The notes: generated by a model not told the origin, from the letters alone. Counted from the stretch's first letter, positions 1 to 8,301 are shown. The stretch is DNA of 64,000 bases from Flavobacterium zhairuonense (GCF_004352915.1 NZ_SJSY01000062.1:25588-89587), one strand, 5' to 3'. Translations and numbers: made by a program.

Positions 1-1
1 A

Positions 2-382
2 ATGCTGGAAGTCTATTTCAACATCATCGAATGGGGGCCTAATGTGTACGGAATTGGCGAAGCAAGTCATTTCTATTTCCAAAAAAGCCCAGCCGATTTA
101 AATGTAGATGAATGTTTGTATCTGGCAACCATTATTCCGAAGCCAAGAAAATTCATGTATCAGTTTAATGATCAAGGAAATTTGAAAGATTTCGCCATTA
201 AAAACCAAAAATTCATAAAGAATTTGATGTTTAGAAGAGGACTTTTAGTTCCAGAAGACACACTTGGGCAATTGCCAGTTTATATTTCAGGAAGTGCGCG
301 TTCGCTGATAAAAATCAAAGCTCCAGATTCTACGGCAGTCAAAAATGATTCTTTGGCTGTGGAAGATGAGTTTGATTTGTAA
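2..382 (+). CDS. Peptidoglycan glycosyltransferase (GT51), C-terminal fragment
   Basis: The frame is open at the left edge, so this is only the 3' end of a gene; the first ATG is probably internal. The visible 126 residues carry the late GT51 signature: EVYFNIIEWG, VYGIGEAS, a YFQKSP-like step and LATIIPKPRKF. In this family these follow the catalytic lobe that polymerises lipid II into glycan strands at the outer face of the inner membrane. No transpeptidase motifs follow and the protein ends in a short acidic tail, so a monofunctional or non-PBP transglycosylase is more likely than a class A PBP. It is convergent with the aldo/keto reductase; a long inverted repeat fills the gap. Confidence 0.8.
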   Translation: MLEVYFNIIEWGPNVYGIGEASHFYFQKSPADLNVDECLYLATIIPKPRKFMYQFNDQGNLKDFAIKNQKFIKNLMFRRGLLVPEDTLGQLPVYISGSARSLIKIKAPDSTAVKNDSLAVEDEFDL

Positions 383-392
383 TTGAGAGAAG

Positions 393-537
393 TTTAACCG
401 CAAGGTTCGCAAAGATTTACGCAAAGCACACAAAGATTTTTTAATTATAAAAGGAAAATCTTTGTGTGCTTTTCTATTATTTTTTCAGTTAAAACATTGC
501 GAACTTTGCGTAAATCTTTGCGAACCTTGCGGTTAAA
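393..537. repeat. Long nested inverted repeat between convergent genes
   Basis: Bases 393-426 are the exact reverse complement of 504-537 (34 bp). Inside them 427-440 is the exact complement of 455-468 (14 bp), so an RNA from either strand could fold into a long stem with a bulge on one side. The words are GCAAAG/CTTTGC types that recur in other spacers here. The position between the stop codons of two convergent genes suggests a two-way transcript end. Confidence 0.85.
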
Positions 538-543
538 TACTTT

Positions 544-1581
544 TTAAGGCGCCGGATCAGGAATAATAGCCTGAACCGCATCAATCTCTGCAAGAATTTC
601 TTTAGAAAGCACCACATCAATTGTATCAATATTTTCTTTCAATTGTTCCAAAGTTGTTGCACCAATAATCGCACTTGTTAAAAACGGTTGTTGCAAAACA
701 AATCCCATAGCCAATTGCGTTAACGTTAAACCGTGTTTTTTAGCTATTTCCTGATATAATTTTGTTGCTTGCGTACATTGATCGCTATTGTAACGTTTGT
801 ATTGCGGAAAAAGATTGATTCTCGCTTTCGGATGACTTTCTCCTGTTAGAAATTTCCCTGTCAAAACACCAAATGCTAAAGGAGAATATCCCAACAAACC
901 AACATTTTCATATTTTGAAACTTCCGCAGAATTCACTTCAAACAAACGATTCAATAACGAATACGGATTCTGTACGGTTTTGATTCTTGGCAGATTGTTG
1001 TATTTACTTTCTTCCAACAAACGCATCATTCCCCAAGCATTTTCGTTTGAAACTCCAATGTGTTTGATTTTCCCTTCTTTGATTAATCCGTCAAAAGTTT
1101 CAAGAATCTCTCTGAAATTATCTTCCCAAACATCATTATGCCCATGAAAAGCACGCTGTCCGAAATTATTAGTTTTCCTTTCCGGCCAATGCATTTGATA
1201 CAAATCGATATAATCAGTTTGAAGTCTTTTTAAACTTTGCTCAACAGCAAATTTGATACTTGCCGGCGAAAAATCCAGTTTCTCACGCATGTATCCAAAA
1301 CTCGGATTCGGACCTGCAATTTTTGAAGCCAAAATCACTTTATCGCGATTTCCTGATTTTTTAAACCAAGTTCCAATCACTTTTTCAGTACTTCCGTAAG
1401 TCGCTTCACTTGCCGGAACCGAATACATTTCGGCGGTATCAAAGAAATTTACACCTCTTTCAAGTGCATAATCCATTTGAGCATGCCCCTCTGCTTCTGT
1501 ATTTTGTTGCCCATAAGTCATCGTCCCGAGGCAAATTTTACTAACTTTTATATCGGTGTTGGGTAGTGTAGTGTATTTCAT
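544..1581 (-). CDS. tas: Tas-like NADP(H)-dependent aldo/keto reductase
   Basis: This is a 345-residue aldo/keto reductase, about the length of E. coli Tas, with a close N-terminal match (LGTMTYGQQNTEAE, then HAQMDYALERGVNFFDTAEMY). The catalytic tetrad of the fold is visible: Asp and Tyr in FFDTAEMY, Lys in ASKIAGP and His in YQMHWPER. A cytosolic TIM barrel reducing aldehydes or ketones is expected; the physiological substrate is unknown. The gene stands alone. Its start is followed upstream by a period-8 CAAAG array (1590-1626). Confidence 0.88.
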   Translation of the reverse strand: MKYTTLPNTDIKVSKICLGTMTYGQQNTEAEGHAQMDYALERGVNFFDTAEMYSVPASEATYGSTEKVIGTWFKKSGNRDKVILASKIAGPNPSFGYMREKLDFSPASIKFAVEQSLKRLQTDYIDLYQMHWPERKTNNFGQRAFHGHNDVWEDNFREILETFDGLIKEGKIKHIGVSNENAWGMMRLLEESKYNNLPRIKTVQNPYSLLNRLFEVNSAEVSKYENVGLLGYSPLAFGVLTGKFLTGESHPKARINLFPQYKRYNSDQCTQATKLYQEIAKKHGLTLTQLAMGFVLQQPFLTSAIIGATTLEQLKENIDTIDVVLSKEILAEIDAVQAIIPDPAP

Positions 1582-1589
1582 TTTTTCTT

Positions 1590-1626
1590 TAAAGGTTCAA
1601 AGTTGCAAAGTCACAAAGGTACAAAG
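1590..1626. repeat. Period-8 word array (AAAG/CAAAG)
   Basis: TAAAG at 1590, then CAAAG at 1598, 1606, 1614 and 1622: the word starts are exactly 8 bases apart with three variable bases between. It lies just upstream of the aldo/keto reductase start. Similar arrays occur in other spacers of the window. Confidence 0.8.
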
Positions 1627-1754
1627 GGATTTTTCAAATTGAAATTTGATAAAGGTTAAAAAAAGTACAAGGTTTCAAAAATCCTTGAAGAAACAAAAAA
1701 GCTCAAAAGTAAAAACCTTTGAGCCTTTGTATCTTTACAACTTTGAACCTTAAC

Positions 1755-2048
1755 TTATTTTAAACTTTTTAATGGATTTTGAAATGTATTGAAAATCCTA
1801 ACAATGAAAACAGAATCATCTTTTATTTGATATAGAATTTTAAAATTTCTGACCAAAATTCTACGACAATCTATTCTATATTCATCGAATTGAAATTGCT
1901 CGGCAAAAATGACATTATTCGCGCTATTAAATAATTCGTCTCTAACTTTTAATCCAGTTTCTTTCGAATATTTACTTTTAAGTTCAAAATAAATTTCCTT
2001 CAAATCCAATTTTGCATTTTCTGACCAAAAAACTGTTGGTTTATTCAT
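1755..2048 (-). CDS. RelE/ParE-family toxin
   Basis: A 97-residue protein with the RelE/ParE pattern: an N-terminal helix (AKLDLKEIYFELKSKYS), a middle basic strand (YRIDCRRILVRNFKILYQI) and a C-terminal strand ending in RIFNTFQNP. ParE toxins inhibit gyrase and RelE toxins cut mRNA on the ribosome; the sequence does not settle which applies. It overlaps the upstream antitoxin gene by 8 bases, the usual translational coupling of type II modules. Confidence 0.8.
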   Translation of the reverse strand: MNKPTVFWSENAKLDLKEIYFELKSKYSKETGLKVRDELFNSANNVIFAEQFQFDEYRIDCRRILVRNFKILYQIKDDSVFIVRIFNTFQNPLKSLK

Positions 2049-2292
2049 TATCCCAATCTTTCATTTCTTTTGACAAATCTTCGCTGGAAATTATTCGATT
2101 ATATCTAATATCCTCTAAACCTTCTTCTACTTTATTATGATAATCAATCAATGTCACCGGATTTCCTTTCGCATCATACGAAACCACTTCATTTAAATAA
2201 TTATCAAATACAGAAGAAACGATTCGCAGAACTCTTTCATCAGCCAAATCCAATTGATTTTTTATTTTCTCTTTTAATTCTGGAAGTCCCAT
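2041..2292 (-). CDS. Antitoxin of a ParE/RelE-type module
   Basis: An 83-residue acidic, Lys/Glu-rich protein directly upstream of and overlapping the ParE-like toxin gene. I recognise no named antitoxin domain; the call rests on size, position and overlap. The C-terminal part (VEEGLEDIRYNRIISSEDLSKEMKDWDNE) resembles antitoxin tails that wrap around a toxin. A TAACTTTG element lies 20 bases upstream of the ATG. Confidence 0.72.
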   Translation of the reverse strand: MGLPELKEKIKNQLDLADERVLRIVSSVFDNYLNEVVSYDAKGNPVTLIDYHNKVEEGLEDIRYNRIISSEDLSKEMKDWDNE

Positions 2293-2311
2293 AACTTAAA
2301 TTTTTGAAATC

Positions 2312-2319
2312 CAAAGTTA
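2312..2319 (-). promoter_or_regulatory. -7 element TAACTTTG for the first toxin-antitoxin operon
   Basis: Reads TAACTTTG on the minus strand, matching the Bacteroidota TAnnTTTG consensus, 20 bases before the antitoxin ATG. Confidence 0.6.
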
Positions 2320-2424
2320 CGAAAATAATAAAAGAAAAATTCCAATTTGAAAAATCCAAATTACAGAACTAAAGCTTCAAATCAAATAAGAAATTTTCAA
2401 GGTTTTTAAAACCTTACAGGAAAT

Positions 2425-2460
2425 AAAAAAGGTTCAAAGTAAAACTTTGAACCCTTTTTT
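2425..2460 (-). terminator. Hairpin terminator after the OmpA lipoprotein gene
   Basis: A 10-bp stem (GGTTCAAAGT with ACTTTGAACC, loop AAA) is flanked by A and T runs, so it can act on both strands. It lies downstream of the minus-strand OmpA lipoprotein gene. Confidence 0.75.
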
Positions 2461-2465
2461 AAAAC

Positions 2466-2501
2466 CTTAGTATCTTAGTATCTCAGAACCTTAGCCTCTT
2501 A
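2466..2501. repeat. Period-8 word array (CTTAG)
   Basis: Word starts fall at 2466, 2474, 2482, 2490 and 2498 (CTTAG, CTTAG, CTCAG, CTTAG, CTTAA), an exact spacing of 8. It lies immediately after the stop codon of the OmpA lipoprotein gene. Confidence 0.85.
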
Positions 2502-3443
2502 ATTTATGCTATTAAGCATCTCCGCAATCTCATCTAATCTCGGAGTCAAGATAATTTCGATTCTACGGTTTTTAGCTTTTCCTTCTGGAGTCGCGTTGCT
2601 TGCTAGCGGAGAAAACTCGCTTCGTCCCGCTGCAGTTAATTTTTGTTTATTAATTTTAGTATTTTCACTTAAAATTGCCACAATTGCAGTTGCTCTTTTG
2701 GTTGATAAATCCCAGTTGTTTGCAATTGGTCCAGAACCTGCATACGGATCATCATCTGTATGTCCTTCAATTAAAACTGAAAGATCTGGATTCTCACCTA
2801 AAACTTTACCAAGTTCTACAACAGCTTTTCTACCTTCTGTTCCAACGGCCCAGCTTCCTGAATTGAAAAGCAATTTATTTTCCATTGAAACATAAACTTT
2901 ACCGTTTTTCTGTTCAACAGTCAAACCTTTACCTTCAAAACCATTCAAAGCTTTAGATAAAGTTTCTTTTAATTTTCGCATTGATTCTTCTTTTGCTGCG
3001 ATCATGTCTTCAAGCTCTTTCAAACGGCTTGCTGTTTTATCTAAACGAGCTTGTTCGTCTGCAAGCTTTTTAGATTTTGCTTCTAACTGCGCTAGCAATT
3101 CACGGTTTTTAGCCATATTGCTTTCTAACGCATCATTGCTGTTTTTCTCTAATGCATTATAAGAATCTTGCAATACTTTATATTTTTTTTGTTCTGCAGC
3201 AAGATCTGCTTTTTGTTTTGCAAGGTCATCTTTAGTGCTTGCCAAATCTTTTGTCAGCTTATCTTTGTCTAATTCTAACTGATTTTTTGCTGTTTTTAAA
3301 TTTGCATTTTCATCAGCAATCGAACGATTCTCTTTTTTTAAATCTGAATATTTTGTTTCAAGATCATTGTAAATCTTTTTGGATACACATGAAGTTGCAG
3401 ACAAAGCTAAAACTACTAATCCAATGGAGGCCTTTTTAATCAT
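2499..3443 (-). CDS. OmpA-family lipoprotein with coiled coil
   Basis: A 314-residue envelope protein. The N-terminus has a lipoprotein signal ending at Cys19 (SATSC). A long Lys/Glu/Asp-rich heptad region (about 25-170) predicts a coiled coil. A C-terminal OmpA/MotB-like peptidoglycan-binding domain (about 185-305) contains IEGHTDD, NWDLSTKRA, AAGRSE and KNRRIEI. The expected role is to tether the outer membrane to peptidoglycan. A hairpin terminator follows, and the exonuclease III gene lies upstream in the same direction with an 80-base gap. Confidence 0.88.
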   Translation of the reverse strand: MIKKASIGLVVLALSATSCVSKKIYNDLETKYSDLKKENRSIADENANLKTAKNQLELDKDKLTKDLASTKDDLAKQKADLAAEQKKYKVLQDSYNALEKNSNDALESNMAKNRELLAQLEAKSKKLADEQARLDKTASRLKELEDMIAAKEESMRKLKETLSKALNGFEGKGLTVEQKNGKVYVSMENKLLFNSGSWAVGTEGRKAVVELGKVLGENPDLSVLIEGHTDDDPYAGSGPIANNWDLSTKRATAIVAILSENTKINKQKLTAAGRSEFSPLASNATPEGKAKNRRIEIILTPRLDEIAEMLNSIN

Positions 3444-3525
3444 TGTGTTTTTGGTTTTTATTTGGAGCTTTAATTAATAATTCTGTTTTTGATTATTCTT
3501 CTTTCAGCAAGAACAATACCAAACT

Positions 3526-4287
3526 TTAGTCAATTTCGACTAAAACTGGACAATGGTCTGAGTGAACAGCATCAGGAAGAATAACTGCACGTTTTAGTCG
3601 GTGCTCCATCGAATTGCTCACCAAGTTATAATCGATACGCCATCCTTTGTTGTTTCCGCGCGCTCCCGCACGGTAACTCCACCACGAATAATGATGTGGG
3701 TCTTTATTGAAATGACGGAAACTGTCTATAAAACCAGACTTCATAAAAGTATCAAGCCAAGCACGTTCAGCTGGCAAAAATCCAGAAACTGTTTTGTTAC
3801 GAACAGGATCATGAATATCAATTGCTTCGTGACAAATATTATAATCGCCACAGATAATTAAATTCGGAATTGTCAATTTCAGTTCATTGATATAAGTCTG
3901 AAAATCGTCCATAAACATAAATTTATGATCCAATCTTTCAATATTTGTTCCTGACGGAAGATACAAGCTCATTACAGAAACATCCTCAAAATCGACACGA
4001 AGATTACGTCCCTCAAAATCCATATGATGAATTCCCGTACCGTAAACTACCTCTTTCGGTTCAATTTTAGACAAAATCGCAACACCACTATAACCTTTTT
4101 TAGTTGCAGGATAATAATATTGATAAGGATAGCCAGCAGCCGTTAACGCTTCAACTGGAATTTGATCTTGTGTCGCTTTAATTTCCTGAAGGCATATAAC
4201 ATCTGGGCTTGCCGCTTGTAGCCATTCGATAAATCCTTTAGTAATTGCAGCGCGAATTCCGTTTACATTATAAGAAATAATTTTCAT
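3526..4287 (-). CDS. xth: Exodeoxyribonuclease III
   Basis: A 253-residue exonuclease-endonuclease-phosphatase fold protein of full length. Motifs run in order: NVNGIRA, the metal-binding Glu in CLQEIKA, SGVAILSK, the catalytic GDYNICH, WRIDYNLVS and the final HSDHCPV. This class cleaves abasic sites and trims 3' ends in base-excision repair. A TACATTTG element lies 23 bases upstream of the ATG. Confidence 0.93.
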   Translation of the reverse strand: MKIISYNVNGIRAAITKGFIEWLQAASPDVICLQEIKATQDQIPVEALTAAGYPYQYYYPATKKGYSGVAILSKIEPKEVVYGTGIHHMDFEGRNLRVDFEDVSVMSLYLPSGTNIERLDHKFMFMDDFQTYINELKLTIPNLIICGDYNICHEAIDIHDPVRNKTVSGFLPAERAWLDTFMKSGFIDSFRHFNKDPHHYSWWSYRAGARGNNKGWRIDYNLVSNSMEHRLKRAVILPDAVHSDHCPVLVEID

Positions 4288-4309
4288 CTAGGTATTTTTT
4301 TTAGGATTC

Positions 4310-4317
4310 CAAATGTA
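4310..4317 (-). promoter_or_regulatory. -7 element TACATTTG for xth
   Basis: Matches TAnnTTTG on the minus strand, 23 bases before the xth start codon. Confidence 0.55.
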
Positions 4318-4369
4318 ATAAAAAAGTGGAAAGTTTAGGATTGAATAAAGGAAAAGTAGAGTTTTTTGT

Positions 4370-4377
4370 TATCTTTG
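4370..4377 (+). promoter_or_regulatory. -7 element TATCTTTG for olsF
   Basis: Matches TAnnTTTG, 30 bases upstream of the olsF ATG. No -33 TTG at normal spacing is clear. Confidence 0.55.
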
Positions 4378-4407
4378 TTCGCTACTCTAATAATTTAAAA
4401 ATAGTAC

Positions 4408-6210
4408 ATGGGTTTAGTTACCGCGAAAGAAGTTGCAAAGGCAATAAATGTTGATAAGTACGGCGTATTTGGTACTTTTTCAGGCTGGATTCTTATGAAG
4501 GTTCTTAAGATCTCGACCCTTAATAAAATTTACGATCGCAATAAACATTTGGAAGACCTTGCGTTTTTGAACGGGATTTTGGACGAGATGGAAATCAAAT
4601 TTGAAATTCCTGAAGAAGATTTAAAACGTCTGCCGAAAGATGGTGCTTACATTACTATTTCAAATCATCCGCTTGGAGGAATTGATGGGATTTTGCTTTT
4701 GAAATTAATGCTTGAAAGAGAACCTAACTTCAAAATCATTGCAAATTTCTTATTGCACAGAATTGTTCCGATGAAAAAATACATTATGCCGGTTAATCCT
4801 TTTGAAAATCACAAGGATGCAAAATCGAGCGTAATTGGAATTAAAGAAACTTTGCGTCACTTGAGCGACGGAAAACCTTTAGGGATTTTCCCAGCTGGAG
4901 AAGTTTCAACTTATAAAGATGGAAAATTAGTCGTGGATAAACCTTGGGAAGAAGGTGCGCTGAAATTAATCAGAAAAGCAAAAGTTCCAGTTGTTCCTAT
5001 TTATTTTCATGCCAAAAACAGCAAACTATTCTATTGGCTTTCTAAAATAGACGATACATTGCGTACTGCAAAACTTCCGTCTGAATTACTTACGCAGAAA
5101 GACCGCGTAATCAAAGTTCGTATTGGAAAACCAATTTCTGTAAGCGAACAAAACGAAATCGAATCTTTTGAGGAATACTCAGAATTCTTAAGAAAGAAAA
5201 CCTATATGCTTGCCAATCCTTTTGAAAAGGATACCAAACTTATTGATACAGCAAGTTTAAAAATACCAAAAGCACCTAAAAAAATTGTTACGCCAGCAAA
5301 CGAATCAAAATTAATTGATGAAGTTCAAGCGTTGAGAGATAGTGATGCACGGTTTTTGCAAAGTAAAAATTACGAAGTATTCTTTGCAAGTGCAAAACAA
5401 ATTCCGAACATCTTACATGAAATTGGGCGTTTGCGCGAAATCACTTTCCGTGAAGTTGGTGAAGGAACAAATGAATCTATCGACTTAGACGAATACGACA
5501 AATACTACCACCACATGTTTTTATGGGATGATGAAACCAAAAAAATTGCTGGCGCATATCGTATGGGACTAGGTTCTGAAATATATCCGAAATATGGAAT
5601 CGAAGGTTTTTACCTAACTGATCTTTTTAGATTCGAACAGGAACTTCACGATATGATGCACAAATCGATCGAGATGGGCCGTGCATTTATTGTAAAAGAA
5701 TATCAGCAAAAACCAATGCCTTTGTTTTTATTATGGAAAGGTATTATTCATACAACTTTGCGTCATCCAGAGCACAAATATTTAGTTGGTGGCGTAAGTA
5801 TCAGCAATCAATTTTCTGATTTCTCTAAATCATTGATGATTGAGTTCATGAAATCAAATTATTACGATCCGTATATTGCACAATATATTCATCCGAAGAA
5901 AGCTTATAAAGTAAAATTAAAAGACGCTGATAAAGATTTTATCTTCGATGAAGCGGAATCTGATTTGAACAAGTTTGATAAAATCATTGATGAACTGGAA
6001 CCAGGAAATCTTCGTTTACCAGTTTTGATTAAAAAATACATCAAACAAAATGCACGAGTTGTAGCTTTCAATGTCGATCCATTATTCAACAACGCAATAG
6101 ACGGTTTAATGTACATCAGAATCGCCGATATTCCAGAAAGTACAATGAAACCTGTTATTGAAGAGTTTCAGATTGAATTAGAGAAAAAATTATCTGAGAA
6201 AGAAGATTAA
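4408..6210 (+). CDS. olsF: Bifunctional acyltransferase OlsF, ornithine lipid synthesis
   Basis: A 600-residue two-domain protein. The N-terminal half (about 60-270) is a lysophospholipid-type acyltransferase with ISNHPLGGIDG and FPAGEVS. The C-terminal half (about 310-520) is a GNAT-like domain of the OlsB/haemolysin type (LREITFREVGEG, MGRAFIVKEYQ). In OlsF the C-terminal domain N-acylates ornithine and the N-terminal domain O-acylates the product, giving a phosphorus-free membrane lipid. As I recall, an F. johnsoniae homologue was shown to make ornithine lipids in E. coli. It stands alone with its own promoter and terminator. Confidence 0.82.
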   Translation: MGLVTAKEVAKAINVDKYGVFGTFSGWILMKVLKISTLNKIYDRNKHLEDLAFLNGILDEMEIKFEIPEEDLKRLPKDGAYITISNHPLGGIDGILLLKLMLEREPNFKIIANFLLHRIVPMKKYIMPVNPFENHKDAKSSVIGIKETLRHLSDGKPLGIFPAGEVSTYKDGKLVVDKPWEEGALKLIRKAKVPVVPIYFHAKNSKLFYWLSKIDDTLRTAKLPSELLTQKDRVIKVRIGKPISVSEQNEIESFEEYSEFLRKKTYMLANPFEKDTKLIDTASLKIPKAPKKIVTPANESKLIDEVQALRDSDARFLQSKNYEVFFASAKQIPNILHEIGRLREITFREVGEGTNESIDLDEYDKYYHHMFLWDDETKKIAGAYRMGLGSEIYPKYGIEGFYLTDLFRFEQELHDMMHKSIEMGRAFIVKEYQQKPMPLFLLWKGIIHTTLRHPEHKYLVGGVSISNQFSDFSKSLMIEFMKSNYYDPYIAQYIHPKKAYKVKLKDADKDFIFDEAESDLNKFDKIIDELEPGNLRLPVLIKKYIKQNARVVAFNVDPLFNNAIDGLMYIRIADIPESTMKPVIEEFQIELEKKLSEKED

Positions 6211-6230
6211 ATCAATAATCTATCCAAATA

Positions 6231-6264
6231 AAAAATCCCATCCGCCAAGGCCGATGGGATTTTT
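6231..6264. terminator. Terminator between olsF and the DUF805 gene
   Basis: A 12-bp stem (AAAAATCCCATC with GATGGGATTTTT) holds an inner GCC/GGC step. A and T runs on both sides let it serve both convergent genes. Confidence 0.85.
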
Positions 6265-6296
6265 ATTTTTACAATTTTTATTTAAAACTATTGAAA

Positions 6297-6662
6297 TTAT
6301 TCTTTCCCTATTTCATCAATTCCTTCTAATTGATTCTTAGGATCAGCACCATATTGATTTGGCCCTTTTTCTCCTTCAGTTGCTAACAAAAAAATATTGT
6401 AAATAGGAATAAGAATAAACCATCCACTTTTACCAATATCATGCATCCTTCTAATTGCAACTCCAATTCCTGGAAGCAAAACAGCCAAACTGTATATGTT
6501 ACCAATAATTGCTAAACTTGGTGAAATTAATCCCACAACAAAACCTAAAACAATACTGATTATCATATTTATCAGAAAAAACATCCAATATTCTCGTCTT
6601 CTTGCTCTTCCATTAAAATTTGCATAGTTTTCAAAAACTACTTTTTTGTACATTTCTAACAT
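6297..6662 (-). CDS. DUF805 family inner-membrane protein
   Basis: A 121-residue protein with the DUF805 pattern: an N-terminal NFNGRARRREYWMFFL, four hydrophobic segments, then IRRMHDIGKSGWF, and a short polar C-terminus ending in a Gly/Asn-rich stretch. Function is unknown for the family. The ATG lies 21 bases from a leader element that also precedes the TM2 gene. A second in-frame ATG three codons in is possible. Confidence 0.85.
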   Translation of the reverse strand: MLEMYKKVVFENYANFNGRARRREYWMFFLINMIISIVLGFVVGLISPSLAIIGNIYSLAVLLPGIGVAIRRMHDIGKSGWFILIPIYNIFLLATEGEKGPNQYGADPKNQLEGIDEIGKE

Positions 6663-6683
6663 AATATTCTTTTTTTCAATTAG

Positions 6684-6711
6684 CCTACTCTTAAGGATTT
6701 TCGGTTACTCC
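6684..6711 (-). promoter_or_regulatory. Conserved leader element upstream of the DUF805 gene
   Basis: On the minus strand it reads GGAGTAACCGAAAATCCT followed by a short segment and AAGAGTAGG. It ends 21 bases before the ATG. A near copy sits at exactly the same distance before the TM2 gene, suggesting a structured 5' leader. Confidence 0.6.
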
Positions 6712-6800
6712 GTTACTTTTTAACAAAAAGCAAGAATACCGACTATTGAATTTATTTATAGGAATTATATGTTATTATTATGTCAGATAAAGACATTTCT

Positions 6801-6850
6801 AATCATAAAAAAAGAGCTATCCTTTAAAGGATAGCTCTTTTTTTATGATT
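6801..6850 (-). terminator. Perfect 50-base palindrome, terminator of the TM2 gene
   Basis: Bases 6801-6825 are the exact reverse complement of 6826-6850. The GC-containing core (GAGCTATCC) is flanked by A7/T7 runs, a strong two-way intrinsic terminator. It lies just after the TM2 stop codon. Confidence 0.85.
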
Positions 6851-6859
6851 GATTTTAAA

Positions 6860-7135
6860 TTAAAACCAGCCTTGATAGCCTACTTGATAAGTCTGATAAA
6901 ATTCTTCATCGGTTTTGGTCAAGTACAGAATTCCTTCTATTATACCGATAACACCACCAACACCACACATCAATCCTAAAAGCAACTGAATAATACCTTC
7001 TTTCGTATAACCCAAATAAAACTTATGAATGCCTAATGCTCCAAGCAAAATAGCCAGAATTCCTGCTGAAATTTTTTTGTTTTCCTGTCTTGGCTGTGAT
7101 GGGGTATTCCAAGCCTCGTGCCTTGTATTTTCCAT
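6860..7135 (-). CDS. TM2 domain membrane protein
   Basis: A 91-residue protein with a polar N-terminus (about 25 residues) and a TM2 domain: KKISAGILAILLGALGIHKFYLG, then two hydrophobic helices with GVGGVIGIIEGILYL. TM2 proteins have two membrane segments joined by a tight turn; the cellular role in bacteria is unknown. It follows the same leader element as the DUF805 gene. Confidence 0.88.
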   Translation of the reverse strand: MENTRHEAWNTPSQPRQENKKISAGILAILLGALGIHKFYLGYTKEGIIQLLLGLMCGVGGVIGIIEGILYLTKTDEEFYQTYQVGYQGWF

Positions 7136-7156
7136 TTTTTATTAGATTAAATCAAT

Positions 7157-7186
7157 CCTACTCTTTTTAGGATTTTCGGTCGCTCC
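7157..7186 (-). promoter_or_regulatory. Conserved leader element upstream of the TM2 gene
   Basis: Reads GGAGCGACCGAAAATCCT, then AAAAAGAGTAGG, on the minus strand. The AATCCTA and TAGGATT parts can pair (7 bp, 7-base loop). Spacing to the ATG is 21 bases, as at the DUF805 gene. Confidence 0.6.
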
Positions 7187-7308
7187 TTTTCTAAATTCTT
7201 GTTAAAAAATTCATAACAATATTAAAAAAAAATAACTTCAAAAACTAATAATCAATATTATGGTTAATCAAAAATCTTACAATTAACGAAGAGGAACCAT
7301 AAACTAAA

Positions 7309-8271
7309 TCAAATACCAGTAGATTTACTTGAATAAACCATTTTAATTTTATCTACAATCACTTGAGCCAAACGCTCATGGCTTTCAAAAGTCCACCCAG
7401 CGATATGTGGTGTCAGTAAAGCGTTTTTAGCTTCCAACAAATATTGAAATGCCTCAGGTGTGTTTTTATCCTGAAATAAAGTTTCAAAAGATAATTTCTC
7501 ATACTCCAAAACATCCAAACCTGCTCCAAGAACCTTTTTAGACTTCATTGCTTCAACCAAATCTGCTGTGACTATATTTTTGCCGCGAGAAGTATTTATG
7601 ATCCAAAATGGCTTCGAAAATGCGTTTATAAAATTTGCATCAACCATTTTGTCGGTTTCAGGCGTCCAAGGCAAATGCAAACTCAAAACATCGGCTCTTT
7701 TTTGCAATTCGGCTAATGAAACCTGTTTGGCATTTTCATCACCAATATTTTCTAAAATATCATAAAACAAAACTTCAGTATCAAAACCGCGGAGTTTTTT
7801 GGCGAAAGCCTTTCCCATATTTCCATAACCAATAATCCCGACTGTTTTTCCATCGAGTTCATGACCACGATTGCTTTCTCTGTTCCAATGTCCTGCTTTA
7901 ACTTCGGCATCGGCCTGATTTAAATTATTGAAAAGCGATAATATTACACCAAGCGAATGTTCTGCAACTGCATTACGGTTTCCTTCCGGAGCTGCGATTA
8001 GATGAATTCCTTTCGCTTCAGCATATTCACAATCAATACTTTCAAGTCCTGCGCCTACCCTGGCAATAAATTGCAAGTTAGTTGCATTATCTAGAAAAGT
8101 CTTGTCAATCTTGAAACGGCTTCGAATTACAATTCCGTTATAATCTTGAATTTTAGCTTCTATTTCTTCTTTCGAAGATTTAAAATCGGCGTGATTTTCA
8201 AAACCTGCCTCTTCTAATTGATTCCATAAAATAGGATTATTGCTGTCGATATGAAGGATTTTTACACTCAT
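7309..8271 (-). CDS. D-2-hydroxyacid dehydrogenase (phosphoglycerate dehydrogenase-like)
   Basis: A 320-residue NAD-dependent dehydrogenase. An N-terminal lid domain leads to the conserved Arg segment FIARVGAGLESID, the Rossmann motif VGIIGYGNMGKAFA (about 145-158), LHLPWTPET, INTSRGK, the Asp/Glu pair around LDVLEYE, and the catalytic His in LTPHIAGWT. Length and absence of ACT domains fit a short SerA/glyoxylate reductase type. No serine-biosynthesis genes are adjacent, so the substrate is open. Confidence 0.85.
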   Translation of the reverse strand: MSVKILHIDSNNPILWNQLEEAGFENHADFKSSKEEIEAKIQDYNGIVIRSRFKIDKTFLDNATNLQFIARVGAGLESIDCEYAEAKGIHLIAAPEGNRNAVAEHSLGVILSLFNNLNQADAEVKAGHWNRESNRGHELDGKTVGIIGYGNMGKAFAKKLRGFDTEVLFYDILENIGDENAKQVSLAELQKRADVLSLHLPWTPETDKMVDANFINAFSKPFWIINTSRGKNIVTADLVEAMKSKKVLGAGLDVLEYEKLSFETLFQDKNTPEAFQYLLEAKNALLTPHIAGWTFESHERLAQVIVDKIKMVYSSKSTGI

Positions 8272-8293
8272 TTCTATTGTATTTTATATAAAG

Positions 8294-8301
8294 CAAAAAT
8301 A
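8294..8301 (-). promoter_or_regulatory. -7 element TATTTTTG for the hydroxyacid dehydrogenase
   Basis: Matches TAnnTTTG on the minus strand, 23 bases before the ATG. Confidence 0.5.

Noticed and set aside
2506..2895. A 129-codon frame on the plus strand
   Set aside because: Antisense to the OmpA-domain region of a well-supported gene.
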